Notes: a model not told the origin generated them from the sequence alone. A stretch of 64,000 bases of DNA from Clytia hemisphaerica (GCA_902728285.1 CACVBU010001235.1:124001-188000), one strand, 5' to 3'. Positions 54,101 through 64,000 are shown, numbered from the stretch's first letter. Translations and numbers: made by a program.

Positions 54101-57100
54101 AGAGTTTTGGGGTGAGCCTTTTTGTTTGAAACTGATACGATACTGTTGAGCTTGAAATGGTGAATTCGAAGAATAAGTTCCAGATAAATCCTGTTGATTT
54201 TCGTCTAGATTGTGTTCATTCTCCATGTTTTGGTCACTTTGACGAGGCTTCTGAGGTTGTTGGACTTGAGGTAAATCATATTGACTTGGGAAGCTTTCAG
54301 GATCCATGCGAAACGCTGAGTGACTTGCAGCTCCAAGTTCGATTTGAGGAACATTTTGGTGAGTTTGATGGGATCCTTGTTGCATAGAATGTTGAAATTG
54401 TTGAGAGCTTTGTTGGGTTTGTTGAATGTGACGAGAGCTCTGTTGGGTGTTATGAGAACTCTGTTGGATGTGATTAGAATTTTGTTGGATGTGATTGGAA
54501 TTTTGTTGGATGTGATTGGAATTTTGTTGGATGTGATGAGAACTTCGATCAATATCATCCGAGTTTTGGTGTGAAGGTTTTTGTTTGCAGCTGATATTGG
54601 CATCGTATGGAGTGTTCGAAGAACGAGTTTCAGGCAAATCTTTTTGACTCAAATCTCTATTTTGCTGGTTATCAATTACGTTTTGGTGGCTTTGACGAGA
54701 CTTGTGAGGTTGTTGAACTTGTGGTAAATCATATTGACTTTGAAAGCTTACAGGATCCATGCGAAACGCCGAGTGACTTGCAGCCCCCAGTTCAATTTGA
54801 GGAACATTTTGGTGGGTTTGATGAAATCCTTGTTGCATAGAATGTTGAAATTGTGGTGAACTTCGCTGAGCTTTTGGAGAAGATTGAGGACTTTGGCTGA
54901 ATGGCGAATGACTGGCTGCTCGTTTTGGACTTTTTTGGGAGACTTGTTGAGTGTATTGTGGAGCCCAACTTTGGTTCCGGCTTTTAAAGTGCTTTTGACT
55001 TCTTGGTGATCCATTCTGAGAATCTTGTGGACTCTCTGAGACTTGTGGTAGATTTCGTGCCTCGATTGATGTTGCTGTATGGCGAGAACTTGGTCGAGCT
55101 TGAACATTTGATGTTGAATTACTGGAAGGTTTCTGTTGAGCATGTCGAGAGCTCTGCTGATTCGGGATGGTATCTTGTTGAAATTGCGGTGAACTTTGTT
55201 GAGCTCTTGGGGAACTTTGAGGACTCCAGCTTGATGGTGAGTGACTTGCAGATCGTTTTCGGTCTTGCAGAGGTCCAGGCGACATTTGTTGATGACTTTG
55301 ATGTTTTTGTTGCACATCATTACAAATATCGTCAGAAGTTATTGAGGATCTTGGTGACTTTGGAGATGTGCCAACAGCTGGTGTTGATTCGGTGCGATGG
55401 GATCCACGGCGTCTAGTGGTTTGTTGATGAGAGATTTGTTGATTTACATCCGATGTTTTGACACTTGACGGTCTTTCTTGAACATGTCGAGAATGTTGTT
55501 GAGTTGGAAGAAAACCTTGTTGAGGTGACATTTGTTGAATTCTCGGAGAGCTGCCAGAACTCCAACTTGACGGCGAATGGCTCGTTGATCTTTGTTGAAA
55601 GTTTTGAGATCCTTGTGGAGTTTGTTGGGTCCAACTGTGACGTTGTGTTTTCCTTGGAACCTTGTCATCTGGCGTATTATCCATAGCTGAAGTAACATCT
55701 GGAGAATCTTGAATAGTTTGATTGGACAACGTCGAATCTTGCTCTTGTTGTGTATTTATTACCAATTCTTTATAGTGATGAGAGCTTGACTTGAATTGTC
55801 CAGACTTCAAATTAGATGTTGATTGCATGGAAAGTTTTGGTTGTACTGGAAAAAAATCTTGCTGAACTTGAGGTGAACTTTGTTGAACTCTTGGAGAAAT
55901 TTGAGGACTTCGGCTCACTGGTGAGTGACTTGCAGACCGTTTTGTATATTGCTGAGATTGAAGAGAATCTTGTTGAGCACGGGTTGAAATCTGCTGGAGA
56001 CTTTGGTGTTGTCGACTCTTTTGCTTTCTTTTTGGAATATCTTCATTTGGTGGTAGATCTTCTGGGGAGAGTTTGCTGCTGGTTCCAGACGAAAGGGAGT
56101 TGCTTTGTCGTGCGTCCATTCTACTGGCCATCTGTAGATCAATCTGTGCAACGTGTTGAGAGTCTCTTTCTTGTTGTTGAAAAGAATGTTGGACTTGAGG
56201 TGAACTTTGTTGAGCTCTTGGAGAACTTTGAGGGTTCCAGTTTGATGGTGAGTGGCTTGCAGATCGTTTTGTGACTTGTTGTGTTTGTAGAAGATCTTGA
56301 TGGCCTCTTGGCGAAGTTTGTTGAGGAGCCCAGCTTTTTTGTCTTTCTTGTGTCCTTTTGTTGGGCAAATGTGAACTTCTTCTGTCAGTAGCTGGTGATA
56401 ATTGAGGTGTAATCCCATCAGATTTCGGAGATGGTTGATCATGTCTGTCAGCTGCTGATTCAACATAATTTTCTGATGGCATCTGTTGCGTATGGTGAGA
56501 ATCTTGTTGAAAATGGCTAATATCTTGTTGAAATTGTGGTGAACTTCGATCACTTAAGTTTGATGATGGTGAATAACTGGCAGACCGTTTTGTGACTTGT
56601 TGTGTTTGTAGAACATCTTGATGGCCTCTTGGCGAAGTTTGTTGAGGAGCCCAGCTTTTTTGTCTTTCTTGTGTCCTTTTGTTGGGCACGTGTGAACTTG
56701 TTCTGTCAGCCGTCGGCGATAATCGAGTTGTAGTTCCATCAGAAGTTGGAGATTGTTGATTATGTCCGTCAAATGACGATTCAACATGATTTGTTGGAGA
56801 TATCTGTTGCTTACGATGAGAGTCTTGTTGATTACGGTCAATATCTTGTTGAAATTGTGGTGAACTTCGTTGAGCTCTTGGAGTACTTCGATCACTCAAG
56901 TTTGGTGGTGAGTGACTTGCAGATCGTTTTGGAATTTGTTGTTGAGTTTGCAGAACGTCTTGATGGGATTCCCCTTGAATATCGTGGCGTTGACCCGATG
57001 AATGTCGTGGAGAAATCTTGAGAAGTCCAGTAGATTTTGAATGGACTTGTTTCTGATTAAGCACATCGATGTTTAATTCTGTACGACCAATGGGATCTGG

Positions 57101-58974
57101 GCGATCAACGTCTTGCATATTACTAGCATCAGTCAGGTTGATCCATTCATGATTGTTTGGATCTTCATCACCTTGATGTTTGGACTTTGTTGCAAGAGGT
57201 GAAAAGCTGTTGTTGGTTTTTTGATAATTTTTTGTTGATCGTGATGCACTACGAAAATCATTCCATTGTGAATCTAAAAAGAAAAAATCAACTAATTCAA
57301 ACAAAAGAAAGAGTGCAAGCATGTTATTTATAATTAGGGAATAATCAATACAAACCTTTTTAAAAATTACATAACTGCATTTTTAATTTGATAAAGAAAA
57401 GGTTTTAAAAGCTTAAGATCTTAAGATTGGTTAAGACTTATTATAATACTCAGTCTCACGATTGAGAATTAATACATTAAAAAATATAGTAAGAATTTCC
57501 TAAAAATCCAGAAAAATCCTATAAATCATTTAAGTCATAAGAGGAGAAACTGGGAGAAAGTTTTAAAAAATTTAAAGATTTTGAATATGGAATAGCAACG
57601 TCTTTAAGATGAATATCTTGATACTTTTAGAGTTTTAGAGGGGAAAGAGGATAACTGACCGATAGGTTAAAAGAGTAGAACATAAAAAAACAAAGAAGAC
57701 AAATAATACATACCTGATTGTGCAGATTGGTCTGAGGTGCTTGATACATCACCATCGATACTCTCTTGAAGTAACAATCGAGATGAGCTGACTGGTGAAG
57801 GAGAAGGTGGTCCTCTCATATTGACAACATCACGATCACCAAAGTTGGTTTCGCCTTCTCCTTGATCCATTGAATCTTCATTCTCTTCTGTCACCATACT
57901 TGGTCTTGATGGCGAAACACTGAAATCAATCGATTGGTTTGGATCAATGTGATGGTTAGAAGAGGTGTCACTACCAATGATTGTGGATAGTACACCATGT
58001 GCTGGTCTTGGTGACTTTGATCTTGTCCTGTTACTGGATGATTGGTTGTTGCCGTATTCTTCCAATGAATACCATCCTTCTTGTTGCTGTTGTTGCTGAT
58101 AATTGTTCTAAAAAGGTAAGAAATGATATCAATAAATGATTTTCTTCATGGATCATGGATTGTTTTTCTCATATTCCATTTTCTATTGAGTGATAATGAA
58201 AGTGTGAAAATTTTCAAATATTATCTTTCTGTTAATCATTTGCAAGCATATAATCAAGCCGATTAGAAGTTGTCTCTGAAGGTATTTGAATATTTGAAAA
58301 TAAGGTTCTAAACACTCTAAAATGTAAGCTTTTTTTGTTAAAGAAATCTGGAAGAAATTTCCTAGATTCCCCTTATTTTTGCAGGATTTCTGGCTCAGTC
58401 TTAAACGTAAAATACTGAAATGAAATAAAGAAGCTGTTCTTAGATATTGTCTTTAAAAATATCCTTTTTAATTGAACTATTTGTAATTGTGTAATATTAT
58501 AATTGAAGATACACTTAATAACTAAAATGAATGAAATTTCATCAAAGTGTTTTGATAAACTGAAACTATATTTGTAAAAGAGCGCAAGTAAAGCTTTAGC
58601 AAAACTATTGGCTAAAATTATGAATCGGAAAAGTAGGGAGGTCGACATTCTTGTTGTACAATCTTAAGGTAGAATTATTTGAGAATTTATGGTACTTTAA
58701 TGTTCTTCAAAGCTTAAAGTTCGGACATAAATGTTGACTTCAGTATTTGATGAGGTAGAAATTGTTCTCAGTAGTTCTCAGAGCCAAAATCAGTTCTGAC
58801 CAAAATTACTTCATTTCAAGAGATATTTATCAAAAATGAGCACTTGAGAAATAAAGTGTATATAAATCAAATGTGAAACCAAAAGAAAAATAGTTGTACC
58901 TGACTTAGCGTATTTCGTCCAGTATTTGATTGAGTCAAACCATTTGTAGATCTCATACCCTGCAGTATATACCA
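48035..58974 (-). CDS. ALMS-motif (ALMS1/CEP295-like) centrosomal-type protein
   Basis: Seven exons join in one frame: 58900-58974, 57714-58107, 51346-57273, 50742-50955, 50182-50360, 48651-48723, 48035-48197. They total 7,026 nt, 2,341 residues plus stop as read; the true start is unknown. The protein is Gln/Ser/His-rich, largely disordered and highly repetitive. The C-terminus carries sequence I recognise as the ALMS motif: an AWFQSV segment, then RLTLQDAFRRRKKKFIRSSE with TRLQEFRDVYQQ, and a terminal basic helix (NYQLLEEQRVQDLRRNRMKM). In ALMS1 and CEP295 this motif is C-terminal and linked to centriole/centrosome localisation. ALMS1 also has a giant exon of tandem repeats, as here. Role in centrosomes or cilia is inferred from the motif. 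Several TIR elements occupy the introns. The 5' exon(s) and possibly a further 3' exon are missing. Confidence 0.75.
48280..48372 (+). repeat. Dispersed repeat (copy at 43010)
   Basis: Direct relative of 43010-43105 (CTGCTTTGTCAGCATAGAGG), in an intron of the ALMS-motif gene. Confidence 0.65.
48383..48552 (+). repeat. Perfect 85-bp tandem duplication
   Basis: Two identical 85-base units starting ACAATTTTTGTACGTAGTAT at 48383 and 48468. Perfect identity means a very recent event or an assembly artefact. Intronic. Confidence 0.9.
48651..48723 (-). CDS. ALMS-motif gene, exon 6
   Basis: 73 nt between the acceptor TTTTTATATAG and a GTAAAA donor. It encodes DRLASNRTETERSRGRSTRK then SKTS, a basic linker. 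Phase fits both neighbours. Confidence 0.6.
48866..49168. mobile_element. TGTGAGAAGGGGG-family TIR element (intronic)
   Basis: The left end AACACTCCCTTTTCACAGAC and the right end GGGTCTGTGAGAAGGGGGG are inverses. It contains CCAGTGGGGATAAAAA and CAGTGGGGACAAAAATT words. The open frame across it is a repeat translation. Confidence 0.75.
49448..49900. mobile_element. Tc1/mariner-like element with GTCCGCTAATTAGA reiteration
   Basis: The element is 49450-49898, flanked by TA on both sides. Its ends CAGTGGAACCTCTAATTAGC and TTAATTAGAGGTTTTACTG are inverses. The word GTCCGCTAATTAGA or a close variant occurs about eight times inside, in the same orientation, including copies near 49495, 49690, 49748, 49768, 49842 and 49874. 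Non-coding; intronic in the ALMS-motif gene. Confidence 0.85.
50182..50360 (-). CDS. ALMS-motif gene, exon 5 (motif core)
   Basis: The acceptor TTTTGTATCTAG and the donor GTATCG bound 179 nt. It encodes the diagnostic segment RLTLQDAFRRRKKKFIRSSE, TRLQEFRDVYQQ, then GKHGPVFNGKGNYLDGNIAV. The pattern L-x-L-Q-[ED]-A-[FL] ... F-I-x-R-S-x-E-R/T-x-x-x-L is the hallmark of the ALMS motif. Confidence 0.85.
50742..50955 (-). CDS. ALMS-motif gene, exon 4
   Basis: Reads GLHSPSKGNRSWTSSSSGSG...DIPYTAWFQSV...LGSLYSDTLEKQLRRQEK. The AWF segment upstream of the LQDAF helix matches the domain arrangement of ALMS1. Strong GTAAGT donor. Confidence 0.8.
51346..57273 (-). CDS. ALMS-motif gene, exon 3 (5.9-kb repeat exon)
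   Basis: One exon of 5,928 nt with acceptor TTTTCTTTTTAG and donor GTAATG. From the N-terminal side (high coordinates) it holds about seven repeats of roughly 111 residues centred on KRSASHSPSSWSPQSSPRA. Next come three repeats of 120-150 residues centred on IELGAASHSAFRMDPESFPS, with heptad-like NSNHIQQ runs. A Ser/Thr-rich non-repetitive half follows, with SP sites and two CxxC pairs: one is CPVC near the end. Opposite-strand and other-frame open frames here are by-products of the Gln-rich repeats. Confidence 0.85.
53600..54850 (-). repeat. Coding repeats type 2 in exon 3
   Basis: On the plus strand the landmark CATATTGACTT occurs at 53911, 54277 and 54730, spacing 366 and 453 bases. Stretches of more than 100 bases are almost identical between the first two. 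A 21-bp unit encoding NSNHIQQ is iterated near 54470-54540. Confidence 0.85.
54890..57000 (-). repeat. Coding repeats type 1 in exon 3
   Basis: The segment encoding RSASHSPS recurs at about 54903, 55240, 55573, 55922, 56249, 56571 and 56909, giving a mean period near 334 bases. The spacers vary but keep the Gln-rich QSSPQFQQD phrase. A block of more than 100 bases (KRTQERQKSWAPQQTSPRG) is shared by the 56.3- and 56.65-kb units. Confidence 0.85.
57714..58107 (-). CDS. ALMS-motif gene, exon 2
   Basis: 394 nt with acceptor CCTTTTTAG and donor GTATGT. It reads NNYQQQQQEGWYSLEEYGNN and then a Ser/Pro-rich segment with SPRPAHGVLSTIIGSD. Phase fits exons 1 and 3. Confidence 0.75.
58900..58974 (-). 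CDS. ALMS-motif gene, earliest visible exon
   Basis: 75 nt, phase 0 at both ends (acceptor TGTATTTTAG, donor GTACAA). It reads WYILQGMRSTNGLTQSNTGR then NTLSQ and joins directly to NNYQQQQQ. The Met at codon 7 could be the start if upstream exons are untranslated; otherwise more coding lies upstream. A donor-like CTAATTAG/GTAAGT at 60800 (-) could belong to an earlier exon. Confidence 0.6.
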
Positions 58975-59135
58975 CTAAAATACAGAAAAAAATATTCATC
59001 TCCCTAAACATTAAAAACTACTTTTACAAGATTTCAAACATTTGAAAGTTGTCAGTCCCCATTAAAAAATATGGCTTTAGATATCTACCTGATAGATTTC
59101 AATAAAGGCTTGCTTTTTTAATCAATCAGATGTAT

Positions 59136-60149
59136 TAAAGTCTGTCCAGATATAATTGGCAGTGGAAACAAGAATGCCTGTAACTTTTGATAGTCAAATA
59201 TGATTATGGGAATTTTTTTTGCTTGTTTTAGAGAATCAAAAGCGCTATATTTGAATGTATTTTTGGTTGAAAAATTCGCGATTTTTAGCGGTTAAATTTG
59301 CAATTGTAAAAATTGAGCTTTTTTTCTACTTATGCTACGATGTTCATTTTTACACCAGTGGTAGTTCAACCTTAGGTTAAGAAGTTTGTTAAATTTCAAG
59401 GGGAACAGAAAAGTCCTTCGGAAGATATGGGACCCGAAATACCCCTTGGTAGCACTTTTCTGTGAAATATCAAATCTCCAACTTATTACTAAAAACGGGG
59501 GTAGTGATATGATAAAATAGTTTTTCGATCATAACACATTTTACGATCTCTTTAATGACCTCATAGCCAAACTGTGTTTAGTGTTTTGGGAATTAGCAAA
59601 GTTCTTTAATGACTTAAAAATAACAAAGGCAATATAAGTTCTTGCTTATCTTTTCAATAAAAACAATTAAAAATACTGTGATTTCACTTCGTTTCGAAAT
59701 AATCAATGATCCCAATAATACCAATGCACCAACACTTAACACTTTCCAACTTTTAATTGCACTGTTCAAAAAAGATAACATAACCCCCGTTTTTAGTAAT
59801 AAGTTGGAGATTTGATATTTCACAGAAAAGTGCTACCAAGGGGTATTCCGGGTCCCATATATTCCGAAGGACTTTTCTGTTCGCCTTGAAATTTAATAAA
59901 CTTCTTAACCTAAGGTTGAACTACCACTGGTGTAAAAATGAACATCGTAGCATAAGTAGAAAAAAAGCTCAATTTTTACAATTGCAAATTTAACCGCTAA
60001 AAATCGCGAATTTTTCAACCAAAAATACATTCAAATATAGCGCTTTTGATTCTCTAAAACAAGCAAAAAAAATTTCCATAATCATATTTGACTATCAAAA
60101 GTTACAGGCATTCTTGTTTCCACTGCCAATTATATCTGGACAGATTTTA
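59136..60149. mobile_element. Long foldback element, copy 1
   Basis: Arms of about 370 bases (59136-59505 and 59782-60149) are inverse copies differing at only a few positions, with a loop of about 276 bases. The outer ends read TAAAGTCTGTCCAGATATAA and TTATATCTGGACAGATTTTA. A transcript would form a long, nearly perfect hairpin. No coding capacity. It lies just upstream of the first visible ALMS-motif exon. Confidence 0.9.
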
Positions 60150-61387
60150 GTAGATTCTTTTATTCGGTTTCAAGCGTTTAAATTTCATGATTGTCTTTTG
60201 GGGTTTGGTAATTGATTTGTATGAGATGAAAAATCCAAATCAATATCTGAAATGCTAACCTGGGTTCTAAAATTTCAAAATTTGGAAAATAAAAAATCCT
60301 TATTCTGTTAAAAAATCTAATGATATCTGATAATAAATATTATTCTTAAGGCGAACATAAAAAAATATAGTGTTTCCGAAATGCGGGTGAAGGAAAAAAT
60401 CGGTTTTCGATTTTTTTATTTTTGCCTAATATTTATTGATTCAGTGTCCTGGTAGATTGCCTGAGCCCTTGTAAATTGAAAAAAATACCTCTACCCCTGT
60501 GAATTAAAAAAAAGGAAAACCCTTTTTTTCCTGTTTGTATTCTTTGCTACTTTTATTCAGCTCATCTTTGTACATAAAATGAAAACATGAAAAAATAATT
60601 TCACAGAATGAAGTGAAAAGGTTTTTTGATGTATATAAAAAAAAGAATTAATGATGTAACAAATAATATTTCCACAGACATTTCTTCTCCCTGTTGCTTT
60701 TTGAAGCTATTCCCCCTGGATTTTCCCCACCATTTTCTAATTTTCTGAAGAAACGCCCCTTTTTAATAAGGGGGTAGGACACTACAATACAAGACTTACC
60801 TAATTAGTAAAGAAAACTTTACAAATTAGGACAGTGAAACTATTTTCATAAATTTTGCAAGAATTGCAAAAGGTTGCATGTTTTCAACAGTATAATTTGA
60901 CAGACACTAACCTTCTTAAAAGAGAAATATTGATAGTTTTAAGTTTTAAAAACAAGCAGGGGCTTCAGATATGGTTTTTAGAAATACTGTATACTTTGTG
61001 TATTTCAGACACGGTAAGAAAATCAGATAAAACCATTTCTATTTACATTTCTAGAAATCAAAATCGGTGAGAATTGACCACCTTCCCCCCCCCTTAGCGT
61101 ACGTGTATACTTTTAATATTAGGCAAGGGGAATTAATAAACCGGTTTACCATCGTGCTGGAAAAAATATTTTATGTAAAGAAATTTCATTATTCATTATT
61201 TTTCAATACAAAAGAAAAAGCTAGAAAAAGTTCAATTAAACCCCTTACTCAACATCTGTTTTAGTCCAGAGGTTCACTTTTGCTCCACATCTTCTAATTT
61301 TTGCATAGAAATGTCTCCTAACATTTTTGTTTAATTTTCTTTCTGCTCACTCAAACTTTTTCTAAATTAATATTTCTGATTTTCCAA
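60150..61387. other. AT-rich sequence, nothing firm
   Basis: No supported exon except a possible exon end at 60800 (-) with AATTAG/GTAAGT. A short C10 tract lies at about 61084. Confidence 0.35.
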
Positions 61388-61397
61388 TCAAAAGGCG

Positions 61398-62283
61398 GGA
61401 TTTAAGAGCCATTTTCTGTAAGAACCAGGCAGACGGTGATGGTATAAAAATTTAAATTCCTCCATTTTTGGATATTTGGTAGACAATAGTGAAAAACTCA
61501 GAATCCCAAAATTTCAGGTCCCTAAAATCCATAATGGCGGATTTACAGTATTTTGTAATAAAATTACAATATTTTGGAAATATTGATAAAATATTTGAAA
61601 AAAAATTGATTTTCAAGCTGAAAAACCGGTTTTCCAGCTTGAAAACACGCCTAAAAGACGTACTTTTTCTTCGGACTTTAGAAAAATTTTTATCCTTTTT
61701 TCTTTTTCATGCTTATAGATCACATGGGTTTTATTTCACTTTCAGATCCAATTTTTGGTTTTGCCGAAATTAGTTGCAACTCTGAAAAATTTGATTCGGA
61801 TTTGCTACTTTTTGAGTTTGGAGCTGCCTTTCAGGGCTGCTAGAGCCCAGTCTACTTTAAAAATTATTTTCAAAATTGCTTAAATCTACTGTCATAAAGT
61901 TGCTTAACAGATTTCCACAAAAAAATTTGGCCCAAAAAAGTCCTGGGCTGAGTAATGGCACCCTAAAAGATGGCTGAAAATGGATTTTGGAGTGTTTTAA
62001 GCAGCCATTATGGAATTTGCGTTTAAGGTCACATGGGTTTTTTTGGAAGCACTAATTGCAACTTGAAACAATGCCTCTTAAAGTTGTTACAAAGAAAACG
62101 GCCAAAAAAAGTGAAATTTTTGATTGGCTGTAAATCCGCCATTATGGATTCTGGAGACCTGAAATTTTGGGATTCTGAGTTTTTCACTATTGTCTACCAA
62201 ATATCCAAAAATGGAGAAATTTAAAATTTTCTACTATCAAAATTGTCCAAAACTGCCTGGATGTTACAGAAAATGGCTCTTAT
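61398..62283. mobile_element. Second foldback family
   Basis: 61398-61553 and 62127-62283 are inverted copies of about 155 bases. They share GGTAGACAATAGTGAAAAAC and ATCCATAATGGCGGATTTAC, separated by about 570 bases. Its right edge is exactly the left edge of foldback copy 2, so the elements are adjacent or one jumped into the other. Confidence 0.75.
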
Positions 62284-63281
62284 TAAAGTCTATCCATATA
62301 ATAATTGGCAAGTGGAAACAAGAATAACTGTAACTTTTGATAGTCCGTTATAATTGCAAAAACTTTTTTTGCTTGTTTTAGAGAAACAAAAGCCCTATAT
62401 TTGAATGTATTCCTGGTTGGAAAATTCGCTATTTTTAGCGGTTAAATTTGCGATTGCAAATTGCTTTTTTTTTTCTTTTTTTTTTAAATCTATAGTATAG
62501 GTAACACGAACAAATAGTACAAAACTAAAGGTTCCTGGTTCCCGCAAAAGGACCAACAGATCATACCGCCAGGAGGAAGGAACCCAAACTAAGCTAACAA
62601 TAAATTAATAAATAAACTAATAAATGAAAAAAAAAACTAACTACAGAGGATAAATACTAACAGAAATGAAAAACAAAAACAAAAAGAGCTAGGAGAGCAG
62701 TTAGAGTAAAAGACTAAAATAACGGTCCCCCAAAACGACTTGTATCACAGATAAATTTTATTGTTATGCTATATCATGATTTTGGACAATGCTAAAATCG
62801 GGGTCGCCATAAAGAAGTATTCTACACAATGTTTTGGGATTAGATGGAAACAAGGTTTTGTCAAGTTGAAGAAGGCTGTCGATGCTACACAATGTTCATT
62901 TTTACACCAGTGGTAGTTCAACCTTAAGGTTAAGAAGGTTGTGAAATTTCAAGGCAAATGGAAAAGTCCTTCGGAAGATATGGAACCTGAAATACCCCTT
63001 GCTAGCACTTTTCTGTGCTAAATATCAAATCTCCAAATTTTACTAAAAACAGGGGTTATGTGGTGTAAAAATGAAGGCTGCAGCGTAAGTAGAAAAAAAT
63101 CTCCATTTTTGCAATCACAAATTTAACTGCTAAAAATCACGAATTTTTCAACCAAAAATACATTCAAATATATCGCTTTTGATTCTCTAAAACAAGCAAA
63201 AAAATTTTCGCAATTATATCGGACTATCAAAAGTTACAGGCATTCTTGTTTCCACTGCAAATTAAATCTGGATACACTTTA
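62284..63281. mobile_element. Long foldback element, copy 2 (interrupted)
   Basis: More diverged copy of 59136-60149. The left arm is split by a retroposon-like insert at about 62465-62885, and the loop is nearly absent: the arms meet near 63065. Sequence shared with copy 1 includes ACACCAGTGGTAGTTCAACC. Confidence 0.8.
62465..62885 (-). mobile_element. Retroposon-like insert (minus orientation)
   Basis: Absent from foldback copy 1. It starts with a T run of about 20 bases (a poly(A) tail on the minus strand) and continues with about 400 bases of non-repetitive sequence without an open frame. This fits a SINE or a truncated LINE. Target duplications were not clear. Confidence 0.5.
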
Positions 63282-64000
63282 GATCATGCGATTACATAGT
63301 TCCGATCCTCTAATCAAAAGGCGGGATTTTTGATCACGTGATTATGGATGTCTTCAACATCATTGAATTTTTCAATGGCGGTGCGCTAGATTGGTCCATA
63401 GGTATTCAAAATGAAGACATTGCAACCTTAAAACATTCGACAGCTGGAAATCTCAATTAAAAAAGAAGACACTACATTGTCGCGCTTTTCAATGAGCAAA
63501 ACTTGAAAAAGAAAACAAAAAATGGATGACAAGAAAATATTTACAAAAATAAACAGGTTAGTAAAACGCTAAAATTCTTATATATAAAAAATACGCTTTT
63601 TTAGTGAAAAAGAGTGTGGTTTTGAAAAGTTCAAATACCCCTGTATCATCTCAGAAGAGAGTTAAAGTATTACCTGCGAGCCGAGCTCTATTTTTTTGCA
63701 AAAGATTGTTTGCGTACTGGTTCTGCGTTTGCAGACTGGTTCCAAATAGCGCTCGCTTTAACGACTTATCATTCCAAGAAGAAGCTTTCAAATAAATTGA
63801 AAACAAACTGAAAGAAAAACTTCAAGCTTGTTTACGAGATGGTCAAAAAGGATTTATGTAAAACCAAAAGTAAGTGAGAAAAGTGAAAAATATGTTTGCC
63901 GTTCGTGCACTGGGCACACCCCTCTAGAGTACCCTGCCCAGTTGGTAACCGAAATTTTTTGATTTAAATTTTTCACTTACTTTTTACTTTTTTGAAAATC
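63282..64000. other. Terminal stretch, nothing recognised
   Basis: 63320-63340 repeats the TAATCAAAAGGCGGGATTT phrase found at 61385, probably a fragment of the second foldback family. No supported gene. Confidence 0.4.

Noticed and set aside
53596..57021. Many open frames of 60-210 codons in the other frames and on the plus strand opposite the repeat exon
   Set aside because: They are by-products of Gln/Ser-rich repeats: the plus strand reads as Val/Glu/Leu-rich text with the same 330- and 366-base periods, without starts, splice sites or motifs of their own.
1..64000. CRISPR arrays, bacterial operons, tRNA and rRNA genes
   Set aside because: Periodic repeats here lack unique spacers of constant length and sit in eukaryotic TIR elements. 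No tRNA cloverleaf or rRNA segment was recognised.

Overview
The window is AT-rich animal DNA: genes are split by GT/AG introns, there are AATAAA signals, a rhodopsin-type receptor, an RNA polymerase II subunit exon, an ALMS-motif centrosomal-type gene, Ty1/copia and Ty3/gypsy elements, and many short terminal-inverted-repeat (TIR) elements. A non-vertebrate metazoan fits best, perhaps a cnidarian or another marine invertebrate, but the sequence alone does not fix the species.

Layout. 1-6 kb is nested repeats (TIR elements, a 184-bp tandem array, and one half of a segmental duplication whose other half is at 8.3-8.9 kb). 6.44-7.37 kb (-) is a single-exon class A GPCR. 8-10.4 kb is repeats. 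10.93-11.17 kb (-) is one exon of RPB2 (POLR2B) whose partner exons are not visible. 11.27-12.50 kb is a TIR element with 9-bp target duplications and inverted minisatellite arrays. 14.3-15.4 kb is a degenerate repeat array. 15.84-20.45 kb is a decayed Ty3/gypsy element carrying a nested G-rich TIR element. 20.65-21.54 kb is a CAGGCCTG-ended TIR element. 21.73-26.57 kb is a nearly intact Ty1/copia element with identical 95-bp LTRs and a 5-bp target duplication. 26.9-28.5 kb is an ATCGAA-rich hAT-like element inside a larger inverted repeat. 30.7-32.8 kb is a cluster of one TIR family. 32.9-34.2 kb (-) has candidate exons of unknown identity. 36.33-37.61 kb (+) is a single-exon basic, Ser-rich protein with SILK and RVxF motifs of the kind that dock protein phosphatase 1. 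42.04-45.47 kb (+) is a three-exon secreted cystine-knot cytokine-like gene. 48.0-59.0 kb (-) is a seven-exon gene with a 5.9-kb repeat-rich exon and a C-terminal ALMS motif. 59.1-63.3 kb is long foldback elements.

The host genes do not form an operon or an evident pathway; they look like independent transcription units in repeat-rich DNA. The main theme is the repeats. At least eight apparently unrelated TIR families each carry many internal copies of a short motif, sometimes related to their own termini (GCGTGGGTC, ATCGAA, GTCCGCTAAT, AGGTGGGGGT, GTCCC-n4-AGGGT and others). Several sit inside introns of the annotated genes. All splice sites, TIRs and duplications below were read by eye; no alignment or database search was run.
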